Origin: Streptomyces wedmorensis
GTDB lineage: Bacteria; Actinomycetota; Actinomycetes; Streptomycetales; Streptomycetaceae
Direction: 5' to 3'
Assembly: GCF_000716445.1 (NCBI RefSeq)
Contig: NZ_JNWK01000038.1
Coordinates: forward strand, 1-64,000
Length of the DNA stretch: 64,000 nucleotides
The stretch's first letter is position 1. Every line of letters starts with the position of its first letter. Both the position numbers and the translations under genes were made by a program. Shown here piece by piece: positions 52,668 through 60,964 of this stretch. Under the pieces are notes generated by a model. The model searched no databases. It was not told the origin of the DNA and saw only the letters and a program-made list of their open reading frames with translations.

Positions 52668-53219
52668 CTAGGCGTGACCTGCGACATCGGACTCCGGCCC
52701 CGTGGGCCCACGGGGCCGGTGAAGAGACATCAGGCCGCTGGATTGAAAGGAGCGGCTACAGGGACGGCGAGGAGCACAGCCGCCGCGGTTGCAACCCGAT
52801 AGCGGCCCAGCGCCACGAGGCAGACCTGCGCAGGACACGAGGGTGAGCACATAGCCGCGTACCGGGGTGAGCACATTCACATGTACGCCGACAGCGTGCT
52901 GATGGGCCCGGCAGGTAGTTGAGTCGACGCCGACCTGGCTCCAGTCCAAACGGCCCTCCGCGTCGGCTTGGGCCTGGACGGCTTTCAGGATCCGGTCCCA
53001 GGTCCCGTCCGCCGACCAGCGACGATGGCGTTCATAGATGGTCTTCCACTTCCCGTATCGCAAGGGTAGATCCCGCCAGGGGACGCCTGTGCGCTCGCGG
53101 AAATAGATGCCGTTCAGCACACGACGGTGGTCACTCCACTGCCCGCCCCGCCCACCGTTAACAGGCAGGTGCGGCAAGAGCCGATCCCACTCCTCGTTCG
53201 TCAGATCGCCACGTCCCAC
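52668..53219 (-). pseudogene. IS5-family transposase, N-terminal part
   Basis: GTG 53219 starts GRGDLTNEEWDRLLPHLPVN. GRGGQWSDHRRVLNGIYFRE, RTGVPWRDLPLRYGKWKTIY, ERHRRWSADGTWDRILKAVQ and LDWSQVGVDSTTCRAHQHA (first catalytic Asp) follow. The match ends at about 52893, and the remaining codons to 52668 are unrelated. The C-terminal catalytic part is found at 50833-51471. Confidence 0.75.
52694..52719. terminator. 26-bp perfect palindrome
   Basis: CCGGCCCCGTGGG and CCCACGGGGCCGG abut exactly. It lies upstream of the start of the 51530-52606 gene and downstream of the truncated transposase frame, so it could terminate transposase transcription before the cargo gene. Confidence 0.55.
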
Positions 53220-53329
53220 GCCACCCAAACGATCCAGGAAGGCGCTCCGGTTCCAAGATCGAATGACGATTCGCCGGACACGGCCTAGTGCCGCATCAGA
53301 CAACGTTCGCCCTCACCAAGAAGAGAGCT

Positions 53330-54180
53330 AACGAGCTCGTGCGCGGTAGCGGTGAGGCGTCGAGCCCCGGTGCTTGATCATGGCCGGGTGGTGGGAACCG
53401 TGACTCGTGCAGTGATCGTCGTCAATCGCCGGATCACGGGCCTGTGGGCCGATGCGATCGCTGAACTCATCACTGAGTTGGGCCCGTTGTGGCATGAGCG
53501 TCACCAGGTCAAGCTTGCCTCTCGGCCGCGGAAGCGTGCTGTGGGCGCCGGTGCGAAGTACCGGTTCGTGTTCGTCGACGGCACCGAGATCCGGGTCCGC
53601 CGTCCGGCCGCCGGTCGCAAGGACCGGGACGGGTTCATCTCCGGGAAGAACAAGCAGAACGCCGTCAAGACCACGGTCCTCACCGACCGGGACGGACGGG
53701 TGCTGTTCTGCAGTCCGGCCAGACCAGGCAGCTGTGCGGGCATCTCCCATACCCGCCAGTCGGGCCTGGTCAAGCTCTTGGTGGGCGGTCCAGCGGTGCA
53801 GATCCTCACCGATGCCGGCTGCCAGGCCTCGGTGCCCAGATCGGTGGACGCCTGGTGACACCACCGCACCGCAAGTTCAGGAAGAGCGCCCCGGAAGTTC
53901 AGGAAGAGCGCCCCGGGCTGGTACGAGGAAACGCACGACCGACAGCGCAAGGCGCATTCCTCCAGGCGCATCCGCGTCGAGCACGGCATCGCCCACCTCA
54001 AGAACTGGTGGGCACTGGCCCGCCACCTCGGCCGCCGCGAGCACACGAGCGACATCGTCCAAGCCGTCGCCGGCTTGCTTTCCCACCAGCAGACCGCGGA
54101 CCTGGGCCTCGATGACAGAGGCGAGCACCAGCCCCACCGAAACCCTCGACACCTCACCGCCTGCCGTGCACGAGCTCGTT
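53330..54180. mobile_element. 851-bp IS with 17-bp inverted ends and decayed transposase
   Basis: AACGAGCTCGTGCGCGG (53330-53346) and CCGTGCACGAGCTCGTT (54164-54180) are inverted repeats matching at 16 of 17 positions. The length is normal for a simple IS5-superfamily element and contains only the transposase relic. Confidence 0.65.
53352..54165 (+). pseudogene. IS5-superfamily transposase, frameshifted
   Basis: VVNRRITGLWADAIAELITE, LGPLWHERHQVKLASRPRKR, RFVFVDGTEIRVRRPAAGRK (first Asp) and QNAVKTTVLTDRDGRVLFCS are in the first frame, which breaks near 53830-53855. PPHRKFRKSAPE follows in another, and RKAHSSRRIRVEHGIAHLKN WRALARHL style sequence near 53950-54040 in a third. A 22-base unit ending GAAGAGCGCCCCGG is tandemly duplicated near 53875-53920. 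Confidence 0.7.
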
Positions 54181-54345
54181 CGCCTCGGGGCGAGGTGTGG
54201 TGAGGGACGACTTCTCCGTCGAGTTCAACGTGCTGAGCGGGGTTCGACGTCCAGTCTCTTGCTGGGGGGAGCTGAATCAGTCGGCCGCGCCTCGGGTGTG
54301 CCGGAGCTGGACGAGGACGAGACCGGCGTCGAGCGAGTCAGGCCG

Positions 54346-54939
54346 TCAGTCGCCTGTGCTGTCGGCGCGCAGCAGGGCGAGCTGGTGCTCGACGGCCCCA
54401 GTGAGCCGTGCGTCGTCGTCGGTGGCGAGGAGGTCGAGCAGGGCGCCCCGCAGGACGGCCAGGGCCAGGGTCCGGCGGTTGGCACCGTCCTCGCTGTCGC
54501 GCTCGGCCGGTGGCTGGAAGCCGGCCAGGACGCCGAGCCAGTCCTCCACCGTCGCCCGGGCGAACCCCGCCCAGGCCCCGTCGGGCTGGACGAGGGAGCG
54601 GGTGTACGCCTCGGCCCATAGCCGCAGCAGTGGCCGGTGCTCCTTCGCGGCGAGCCATGTCCAGAGCCGTTCGACGGCGGGCACGAGTCCGGCGGGGCTT
54701 TCGGGCTGCCGGGCCCGGTCCAGGAGTGTCAGCTCGTCGGCGCGGGCGCGCGCCAGCAGCGCCCGCAGCAGGCCGTCCTTGCTTTCGAAGAGAAAGAGCA
54801 GGACCCGTGGGCTGGAGCCGATGGCCTCGGCCAGCGGGCGCAGTGACAGGTCGGTCAGGCCGTGGGCGAGGGCGTACTGGTAGGCCGCTTCCAGCAGCTC
54901 GGTCTGCCGGGCGGAGGGGGTTGGCGCTTCCTGAGACAT
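54346..54939 (-). CDS. TetR-family regulator
   Basis: The 197-residue protein starts MSQEAPTPSARQTELLEAAY. The HTH comprises YALAHGLTDLSLRPLAEAIG then SSPRVLLFLFESKDGLLRAL. The ligand-binding helices that follow (LVPAVERLWTWLAAKEHRPL, RLWAEAYTRSLVQPDGAWAG) are typical in size. A near-perfect TetR-type operator lies directly upstream (54952-54971), between this gene and the divergent GNAT gene, so autoregulation and control of the GNAT gene are likely. Confidence 0.92.
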   Translation of the reverse strand: MSQEAPTPSARQTELLEAAYQYALAHGLTDLSLRPLAEAIGSSPRVLLFLFESKDGLLRALLARARADELTLLDRARQPESPAGLVPAVERLWTWLAAKEHRPLLRLWAEAYTRSLVQPDGAWAGFARATVEDWLGVLAGFQPPAERDSEDGANRRTLALAVLRGALLDLLATDDDARLTGAVEHQLALLRADSTGD

Positions 54940-54951
54940 GCAGCTAGCCTA

Positions 54952-54971
54952 ACTGAAACAATCGTTTCAGT
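54952..54971. promoter_or_regulatory. TetR operator between tetR and GNAT genes
   Basis: ACTGAAAC, AATC, GTTTCAGT: perfect 8-bp arms with a 4-base centre, 12 bases upstream of the tetR ATG and 35 bases before the GNAT ATG. Confidence 0.8.
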
Positions 54972-55006
54972 GATGTGGCGCGATCGCGGGGCCAGGAGAG
55001 CAGCGC

Positions 55007-55537
55007 ATGTATCAGCAAGATCAGAAGCAAGTCGTCGTACGCCGTGCCGACCGTCCTGGCGACCTGGGATGGGTGGTGATGGCCCACGGCGAGGCATACG
55101 ACCAGCAGTTCGGCTGGAACACCGACTTCGAGGTCCTGGTCGCCAGGATCGTCGCCGACTACGGAACCAGACACGATCCGGCCCGAGAAGCGGGCTGGAT
55201 CGCCGAGGTCAACGGCCGACGCGTGGGCTGCGTCTTCCTCGTCGCGGGCGACCGGCCGGAGGTGGCCAAGCTGCGGATCCTGCTCGTCACCCCGGAGGGC
55301 AGGGGCCTTCGCCTCGGGACGCGTCTGGTCGAGAAGTGCCTCGCCTTCGCCCGTGAAGCGGACTATGAGCAGGTAACACTGTGGACCAACGACGTGCTCA
55401 CGGCGGCACGCAAGATCTACCGGAGCTTCGGCTTCACCCTTGCTGACGAGGAGCGACACCACAGCTACGGCCACGATCTCGTCGGCCAGAACTGGACCCT
55501 CGACCTGCGCACCGGCGCGACGGACAGCGACAGCTGA
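55007..55537 (+). CDS. GNAT N-acetyltransferase
   Basis: The 176-residue protein has the GNAT fold: GDLGWVVMAHGEAYDQQFGW, EAGWIAEVNGRRVGCVFLVA, AKLRILLVTPEGRGLRLGTR (motif A, acetyl-CoA loop as RGLRLG), KCLAFAREADYEQVTLWTND and AARKIYRSFGFTLADEERHH (motif B). FGWNTDFEVLVARIVADY is the N-terminal pattern of MarR-GNAT fusion relatives, here without the MarR part. It is divergent from tetR, which probably represses it. Confidence 0.9.
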   Translation: MYQQDQKQVVVRRADRPGDLGWVVMAHGEAYDQQFGWNTDFEVLVARIVADYGTRHDPAREAGWIAEVNGRRVGCVFLVAGDRPEVAKLRILLVTPEGRGLRLGTRLVEKCLAFAREADYEQVTLWTNDVLTAARKIYRSFGFTLADEERHHSYGHDLVGQNWTLDLRTGATDSDS

Positions 55538-55847
55538 CCGACATGGCGAAGCCCGAGCTGGGCCCCACCGGTGCCGGAGTCCCCCAGGCGGCGGCCATCG
55601 CGCAAGCGATCCCCACCCTGCACGTCAGCCTCGAACACGCCCGCGCGGAGGTGTCGCTCCGGATCACCTCGTGCGGCCGGTCTCGGCCTCGGTGCCGTTG
55701 AAGATGGCAGTCCAGCCGGTCTGATGGAAGTAACGAAGAGACGCTGCTCCATCATCTCGAACGTCGGAGGGGATCCGTCATGCGGCCGGCTCGCCGTCCC
55801 TGAAATACCCGTCGAATTCGTCACGGGGTGCTGTCTACGCTGGTGAC
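55538..55847. other. Gap of about 310 bp with a possible short coding fragment
   Basis: From ATG 55543 a short frame reads MAKPELGPTGAGVPQAAAIA then QAIPTLHVSLEHARAEVSLR before turning into noise at about 55680. No stop, start or family makes a confident gene. Confidence 0.3.
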
Positions 55848-56174
55848 ATGGCCCACGCGAAGACCTCGTACGTCTGCTTGCCCTGCCGGGCCTCGTACAA
55901 GCAGCTCTACGGCAGGGAACGGCAGCGGATCTGCCCGCGCTGCTCGGAGCCGCTGACCCACGTGGGGTCGGCCTTTGCCGCGCCCCGGCGACGGGACACC
56001 GCAGCCTGGCGGACTCTCTCGGTTCTGCTGAACGCAGGCGTGGGTTCCCACAAGAGCTGCTGCGGCGGCCCCGGGTACCGGCCCCGCACGCTTCGCGAGG
56101 TGCGGGAGCGGATGACGTATGGGCGGCGTACTGGCGAGCCTGTGGCCAAGGCCCTCGTGCAGCAGGTGACCTGA
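55848..56174 (+). CDS. Small zinc-ribbon protein, hypothetical
   Basis: The 108-residue protein carries two CxxC pairs at the N-terminus (YVCLPCRASYKQLYGRERQR then ICPRCSEPLTHVG), forming a zinc ribbon. A helical, basic C-terminal half (TLREVRERMTYGRRTGEPVA) follows. The start lies close to a promoter-like region with no strong ribosome binding site, so the transcript may be leaderless. It is coupled to the SUKH gene by a TGATG overlap. Confidence 0.7.
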   Translation: MAHAKTSYVCLPCRASYKQLYGRERQRICPRCSEPLTHVGSAFAAPRRRDTAAWRTLSVLLNAGVGSHKSCCGGPGYRPRTLREVRERMTYGRRTGEPVAKALVQQVT

Positions 56175-57034
56175 TGGGACACCACAGCCTGACGCGCCTC
56201 GTCGCGCCGCCGGCCAAACCCGTTGACGCCGGCGGGGACTGGACTCTCCCCGAGGCCGCGCTTGGTGTGCGGCTGCCCGAGGACTACAAGTGGCTGGTCG
56301 AGACCTACGGATGGGGGGAGTTCTGTGACTTCCTCTACCTGCGGACACCGTTCGGCGCGAGTAAGTACAACGGCGTGGAATGGCAGAGCGGACGACCGTC
56401 GGGGGCGCCCGAGAGGGACCGCAAACGGTACCCGTACCCACTGCACCCGTCTCCGGGTGGGCTGTTGGTCTGGGGAGCCACCATGGACGCCGACCGGCTG
56501 TGCTGGCTCACCGTCGGGGGCCCGCAGGACTGGCCCGTTGTGGTCTGGAGCCGGGACGGTGAGTACGAGACCCACGCCATGGGCGCGGCCGGGTTCATCG
56601 AGAACTGGGCCGGCGGACACATCGGCTCCCGGCTGCTCGGGGACATGGAACCTGACCTTGCACCGTGGTTCAACGCTTTCCGGCCCCGCGTCCACCGGTG
56701 CCTGCGCTTGACCGAAGGCCGCCTGGCTCATTCCGAGCGCCTGCACATCCTCCGGGAGGCCCTGACCCCTACGACCGATCGCGGCTCGTGGCGGTCGGAG
56801 CGCGGTGAGAGCGGTCAGGACCATTTCGCGACGGTCGATACCGACTGGTTGCTCACCTACGACATGTCCAGCCCTCACCAGATCCGCATCAGTTTCCCGC
56901 CCGAGGACAGTGAGCGGGTCCGACAGCACCTCTTCGATGCCGTGCGGCTCATGGGTTGTGAGGTTCTTCGGATGACGACGGCAGCCGGAACGTCCCTACC
57001 GCGCTGGGACGCGGCCACGGGCGAGGACGGTTAG
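56174..57034 (+). CDS. SMI1/KNR4 (SUKH) family protein
   Basis: The SUKH core is visible: EAALGVRLPEDYKWLVETYG, WGEFCDFLYLRTPFGASKYN, HPSPGGLLVWGATMDADRLC, WLTVGGPQDWPVVVWSRDGE, GAAGFIENWAGGHIGSRLLG. A second domain of about 110 residues follows (HILREALTPTTDRGSWRSER, HQIRISFPPEDSERVRQHLF). At 286 residues it is longer than a single SUKH domain. SUKH proteins often neutralise contact-dependent toxins, but no toxin gene is adjacent. Confidence 0.82.
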   Translation: MGHHSLTRLVAPPAKPVDAGGDWTLPEAALGVRLPEDYKWLVETYGWGEFCDFLYLRTPFGASKYNGVEWQSGRPSGAPERDRKRYPYPLHPSPGGLLVWGATMDADRLCWLTVGGPQDWPVVVWSRDGEYETHAMGAAGFIENWAGGHIGSRLLGDMEPDLAPWFNAFRPRVHRCLRLTEGRLAHSERLHILREALTPTTDRGSWRSERGESGQDHFATVDTDWLLTYDMSSPHQIRISFPPEDSERVRQHLFDAVRLMGCEVLRMTTAAGTSLPRWDAATGEDG

Positions 57035-57377
57035 GAACAGCTCCGGTACCGCGACGGTATGTCACGGCACCGAGAATCCGGAGCCATGTCATCCGTTTAG
57101 GAATGATGCAAAGCCGCAGGTGAGGCGGTTGCCCATAGGGCATCGAAGCGGAGAACTGCACCAGCGGGGGGTCTCACGAACCGTGTCCTCATCTCACGGC
57201 CAATGTCCTACCGGTGTCCTCTCGTGAGACTCCTCAGGCCAGCGGCTGTCCTGTCGCAGTGCAGCTGGCGGATTCTCACTCGGTCTCATCCGAGCTGCCG
57301 GATTCTCACCGCGTCGCGGTTGGCCGCCGGTTCGTCTCGCCGAACGCTGGGCGTACCGCCTCCCTTATCATGGGCAC
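57035..57377. other. Gap of about 340 bp with short repeats
   Basis: AGCTG-CGGATTCTCAC occurs twice (57263-57279 and 57293-57309, one mismatch, 30-base spacing). TCTCACG-like motifs recur at about 57171, 57192 and (inverted) 57225. They may be operator or recombination sites. No gene is supported. Confidence 0.4.
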
Positions 57378-57947
57378 ATGAGTTCGAATGCGGACGCTGA
57401 GGTGCGACCGGAGCTGAGTGCCGCGTTGAGCGGTGACGAGTTGGCCCGCTGGTACTGGACACTGGCCGAGCTGACCGCGCTTGCCCGGGAGCTCGGGGTG
57501 CCGCGGGGCGGTGGGAAAGTGGCGCTGACGGAGCGGCTACGGGCGGCATTGGACGGTGGCGCCCCGCCTGCCGTGCCGCCCCGGACGCGCCCCGCCGGCC
57601 GTCAGCTCACCGCGCCAGTGAGCGGGTCCACCGTGATTCCCGAGGGGCAGCGGTGCAGTCAGGTGCTGCGCGAGTACTTCCATCGCGAGATCGGCCCGGG
57701 CTTTCACTTCGACGCCCACATGCGGACGTTCGTCACCGAAGGCGCAGGGCGCACCCTGGCCGACGCCGTTGCCCACTGGCACACCACGCGCCAGGCCGCT
57801 GCCCAGCTTCAGGAGATCGGATCGCAGTTCGAACTCAACCGCTTCCTGCGTGACTGGCATGCCGAGCATCCGGCCGGCCGCAGGACCGAAGCGCTCGCCG
57901 CCTGGCGCGCTCACCGCGACCGGCCTCGTGGTCCGGCCGCGGGGTGA
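57378..57947 (+). CDS. SAP-domain/DUF6434 protein
   Basis: Residues of about 25-55 (YWTLAELTALARELGVPRGG then GKVALTERLRAALDG) form a SAP-like helix-extension-helix that may bind nucleic acid. Residues of about 95-160 (CSQVLREYFHREIGPGFHFD, HMRTFVTEGAGRTLADAVAH, ELNRFLRDWHAEHPAGRRTE) match the DUF6434 type of C-terminal domain found with SAP domains. The 189-residue length is complete. The function is unknown and it appears monocistronic. Confidence 0.75.
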   Translation: MSSNADAEVRPELSAALSGDELARWYWTLAELTALARELGVPRGGGKVALTERLRAALDGGAPPAVPPRTRPAGRQLTAPVSGSTVIPEGQRCSQVLREYFHREIGPGFHFDAHMRTFVTEGAGRTLADAVAHWHTTRQAAAQLQEIGSQFELNRFLRDWHAEHPAGRRTEALAAWRAHRDRPRGPAAG

Positions 57948-58167
57948 CCGACCCACAGTCATGCCAGGGTGCCGAGTGTCGGGGAGTCGGATCCCGGCCC
58001 CGCGACCCTTCCGTGAAGGCCGACTCGTCTGAGAACGTCACCGGACCGCATCCCAAGGTCATCTGGCAGCCCTGCAGGTCAGAACCGCACCACCCGACAA
58101 CTGGATGCGACAGCGCAGCTGAGGCCGTGCACGGACCCATCTGGGCAGGGGATACGGTGCCGAGGTG

Positions 58168-58420
58168 ATGGAGCCCGTGCCCGCCGATGTGGCCCTCGTG
58201 CTGGAGGCGGTTCTCGACGAGGACGATCCGGTACGCCTCGCACTTCGCGAACAGGTGCCGCACAGCCGCGTGTGAGGCCGCTGCACGTGTGGCTGTGGCA
58301 CCGCGTACTTCGATCTCGACACGCACGCGGTGGAGCCGGCGCCATCCGGCCCAGGCACTGTGGTGGCGGCCGAGGCCCCATCGATGCAAGATCCACAGGC
58401 AAGTTCGATGCGACAGGGTA
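58168..58420 (+). pseudogene. Conserved hypothetical protein with premature stop
   Basis: MEPVPADVALVLEAVLDEDD then PVRLALREQVPHSRV ends at a TGA (58273-58275). The same frame continues GRCTCGCGTAYFDLDTHAVE PAPSGP and then loses coding character. The CTCGCGT cysteine cluster after an acidic helix is a pattern of a small Streptomyces family. One nonsense change plus C-terminal loss mark it as a relic. Confidence 0.45.
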
Positions 58421-58526
58421 GCGGCTTGCGACGCGCGGTCGTTTGTGGGCAACGATGGCTGCCGAGGAAGAGGACACCCCCGATTCGTCAGACGGTCCAG
58501 CATCACGATGCCGAATGGCACGGCTG

Positions 58527-58858
58527 ACCGCATTTGCGTACTCGGACGCGGTGGCTGAGACCTCGGCCGGACCCACCGCTTGAACCGCGGTGGAGGCGTG
58601 CAGCATCCGCGTTGCGTCTTCAGAGCTGCCTCTGACCATGTAGTCGAAGGCCGCGACCAGCAGGTCCGCGTACGCCTGTCGGCGTCGTTCATCCACTCGG
58701 GCTCGATGCTGCTCGTCCAAGGTGGCCTGCACCGTGATGATGAGCGCGCCGGCCTGTGCGCGGCCGGCGGCTTCCGCAGCGGCGGCTTGGTGGTTGGCGG
58801 CGTGCACGGCAGCAGCGGCCTGGCGGATGTCCGTGCTCCGCGTGAACCAGCCGGTCAC
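58527..58858 (-). pseudogene. Helical hypothetical protein, C-terminally truncated
   Basis: From GTG 58858 the frame reads TGWFTRSTDIRQAAAAVHAA, NHQAAAAEAAGRAQAGALII, LDEQHRARVDERRRQAYADL and VSATASEYANAVSRAIRHRD, strongly helical with coiled-coil character. After about 58520 it becomes Pro/Arg/Ser noise. It converges with the relic at 58168-58420. Confidence 0.5.
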
Positions 58859-59051
58859 GATGCTGCGCCCGCGATGGCCTACCCAGTGGCGATCAGAGCG
58901 ATCCCTCACTCACTCATACGGCGGATCCTGCCACGAGAGTTCCTCGGCCCCCTTCTTGGCTATGCGGCGCGCGGACGGTTTCGGTGGGCGGCCCGGCGTG
59001 GCCTCAAGAGGCGGAGTCGGCTTCGGATTTGAAGGTCAGGCCGGCCTCTTG

Positions 59052-59081
59052 TTTACCTTACGGGTCGACCCGTAAGGTAAA
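59052..59081. promoter_or_regulatory. Perfect 30-bp palindromic operator of the tetR-membrane protein operon
   Basis: TTTACCTTACGGGTC and its exact complement GACCCGTAAGGTAAA abut with no spacer, ending four bases before the TetR ATG at 59086. It overlaps the likely -10 region (TAAGGT), so bound repressor would block transcription. Confidence 0.85.
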
Positions 59082-59085
59082 TCTC

Positions 59086-59673
59086 ATGAGCTCCTCTCTG
59101 CCCTCCAGGGGGCGTCCCAGGGATCCCCGATCGCACCAGGCGATCATCGACGCGACGGCAGAGCTGGTGGTCGAGGTCGGCTACGCCGCAACATCGATCG
59201 GGGCGGTGGCCGCGCGGGCAGGTGTCGGCAAGGACACGATCTACCGGCGGTGGCCGGGGAAGCCGGAGTTGGTCTTCGAGGCCGTCTTCACGACCACCGA
59301 TGATGCTCCGGTCCCGGACACCGGAACGCTGACCGGGGATCTGACCGTGGTGCTGCAGGGCCTGGTCGACGAGTTCCACGCGCCTGCCGCCGCGGCGGCA
59401 CTTCCGGGGCTGCTCGCTGCCTTCGCCGCCGATCCGGAACTGAAGGCGCGCATTCGCGGTGATTTCCTGGCGCCGTCGAAGGAACGGCTGCTGGTCGTCT
59501 TCGAACGCGCCGTGCTGCGCGGGGATATCGCGGCCGAAACGCCCGTGGACCTGGTCCTGGACGCGCTGGCCGGGGCCGTGTTCTTCCACGTAGGACTGAT
59601 CGGGGAGCACCCTGACCCGCAGTTGGCCGCGCTGCTGGCCTCTGTCGTAGTCAAAGGAATCGAGGTCCGATGA
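59086..59673 (+). CDS. TetR/AcrR-family regulator
   Basis: From ATG 59086 (195 residues): SHQAIIDATAELVVEVGYAA then TSIGAVAARAGVGKDTIYRR WPGKPELV is a TetR HTH. The C-terminal domain (TGDLTVVLQGLVDEFHAPAA, PELKARIRGDFLAPSKERLL, LVLDALAGAVFFHVGLIGEH) resembles TetR_C_11-like domains. It sits immediately behind a perfect 30-bp palindrome and overlaps the downstream membrane-protein gene (ATGA), giving an autoregulated two-gene operon. Confidence 0.93.
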   Translation: MSSSLPSRGRPRDPRSHQAIIDATAELVVEVGYAATSIGAVAARAGVGKDTIYRRWPGKPELVFEAVFTTTDDAPVPDTGTLTGDLTVVLQGLVDEFHAPAAAAALPGLLAAFAADPELKARIRGDFLAPSKERLLVVFERAVLRGDIAAETPVDLVLDALAGAVFFHVGLIGEHPDPQLAALLASVVVKGIEVR

Positions 59674-60050
59674 ACGGCTGGTTTCTTACGGGAGGGATCG
59701 CCGCTGTCGGCGTCGCCGCAGTGCACATCGCCGGTGGGCGCCGCGATGTGGTGCTCCCACTGCTGTCCTGCGGGCTCGCGGACGAACCGAAGCGTGTCCT
59801 GCATGCCGTATGGCACATGGTGAGCATCGACCTGACGCTCTCCGGACTCGCTCTGCTCTACCTCTCCCTGACGGACGACAGGCCAGGGACCGGCCCGGTG
59901 GCGTGGTTCGTGGCCGCGCACTTCATCGCGTACGCGGCAGCCTTCCTGGTCGTCACGCTGTCCGTCGACTGGCCCAGACCACTACTCCGCCTGCCACAGT
60001 GGATTCTGCTCCTGCCGGTCGCGGTACTGGCAGCGGCTGGCGCCGCATAG
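59670..60050 (+). CDS. Small four-helix membrane protein
   Basis: The 126-residue protein has four predicted helices: WFLTGGIAAVGVAAVHIAG, SIDLTLSGLALLYLSL, WFVAAHFIAYAAAFLVVTLS and LPQWILLLPVAVLAAAGAA, with His residues in and near helices (AVHIAGGRRDV, HAVWHMVS). It is translationally coupled to the TetR regulator and is its likely target. The family was not recognised with certainty and the transported or sensed compound is unknown. Confidence 0.8.
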   Translation: MNGWFLTGGIAAVGVAAVHIAGGRRDVVLPLLSCGLADEPKRVLHAVWHMVSIDLTLSGLALLYLSLTDDRPGTGPVAWFVAAHFIAYAAAFLVVTLSVDWPRPLLRLPQWILLLPVAVLAAAGAA

Positions 60051-60260
60051 CCGCACCCTCGGAGAGCCCCGCGACCGCCGCTGTCCGCCTCGGATGACGT
60101 GGCCTCGGACCCGCAGTGGTGAGTCCACCAAGCCGGCGCACCGACCTCACTGTCGAGTCCATCAGCAGCGCGGCTTTGAGCCGCTTCCTCGACGACGTGG
60201 ACCCGGGAACCGTGCCGTTGAGCCGGCCTCGAGGGGCGTACCCGACCGGTGGAGGTCCCG
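60051..60260. other. Region with a short possible coding fragment
   Basis: SISSAALSRFLDDVDPGTVP near 60160-60220 looks like the end of a protein, but no start or stop fits. It may be the upstream piece of the 60261 gene in another frame. Confidence 0.3.
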
Positions 60261-60467
60261 ATGGCGCACCTGGCTTTCGCCCAGGCTGAGCAGCGTGAGC
60301 CGCGTGACGCCGCGCGCGCCGAGTTCCCCGGGAACCCGGCGCTCGCCTACGTCCTCGAGAACCTTGCGGCCGAGGGCATCGACCTCGACCACTGCCGGGA
60401 CTGGGACGACATTCGCGCCGAGCAGGGCCTGCCCGACCACGACCGCGGGGCGCAGGGTGTCGCCTAA
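60261..60467 (+). CDS. Small hypothetical protein
   Basis: From ATG 60261 (GGAGG ten bases upstream) the 68-residue protein reads MAHLAFAQAEQREPRDAARA then EFPGNPALAYVLENLAAEGI DLDHCRDWDDIRAEQGLPDH. It is acidic and helical. It may be the C-terminal part of a larger gene. The family was not recognised. Confidence 0.45.
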   Translation: MAHLAFAQAEQREPRDAARAEFPGNPALAYVLENLAAEGIDLDHCRDWDDIRAEQGLPDHDRGAQGVA

Positions 60468-60506
60468 GACCGCTTCCTACATGGCTGGTTGCCCGTTGGG
60501 CTGGTC

Positions 60507-60894
60507 ATGGAGAGGGGACGGTGGGGATGGATCGTTCCGGACGGGCTGTGGGAGATCGCGGAGCCGTTGCTGCCCCCTGCTCGTGTGCGGCCGCAGGGCG
60601 GTGGGGTCGCGAACATCGATGACGAGGCGGTGTGCGCCGCGATCGTCTACGTGCTCGTGAGTGGATGCGCATGGCGGGCTCTGCCACCGTGTTTCGGGGC
60701 GTCGAAGTCGACTGTGCACCGCCGGTTCCTGATCTGGTCCAGGGCCGGGGTCTGGGGCCGACTGCGCCAGAAGGTGCTCGGGCTCCTGGACGGCCATGGA
60801 CTGGTCGACCTGTCCCGGGCGGTCCTCGACTCCGCTCGTGCCCGCGCTAAAAGGGGGGGCGAACTTGTAGGTCCGGGCCCCGTGGACCGGGGTA
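60507..60894 (+). pseudogene. IS5-family transposase, cut by a second IS
   Basis: WIVPDGLWEIAEPLLPPARV, NIDDEAVCAAIVYVLVSGCA, WRALPPCFGASKSTVHRRFL, IWSRAGVWGRLRQKVLGLLD and LDSARARAKRGGELVGPGPV are the N-terminal DNA-binding and first catalytic region of an IS5-family transposase. After DRGKN the sequence runs into the inverted repeat of the next element at 60895 and the catalytic domain is lost. A TAAAAGG run near 60848 could have been a slip site. Confidence 0.75.
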
Positions 60895-60964
60895 AGAACT
60901 CCTAACGGAACGACTTGTTGGGGTCGGTTCCTCGTCGTGGGGTGTTGTCGGGCAGCATGGGCTG

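Larger units (their letters stand above)
50249..53284. mobile_element. 3.0-kb IS5-type unit with split transposase and two cargo genes
   Basis: GCACTAGGCCGTGTCCGGCG at 50242 (26 bases to 50267) is repeated exactly in reverse complement at 53266-53291. The boundaries fall at CTAG on both sides (50245-50248, 53285-53288), consistent with a 4-bp target duplication. Inside, leftward transposase N-terminal (52893-53219) and C-terminal (50833-51471) parts lie on the same strand, separated by the 51530-52606 gene. The 50292-50819 gene lies between the left end and the transposase C-terminus. Confidence 0.7.

Noticed and set aside
57163..57310. CRISPR-like repeats in the 57.1-57.3 kb gap
   Set aside because: The repeated motifs are short, imperfect and irregularly spaced with mixed orientation.
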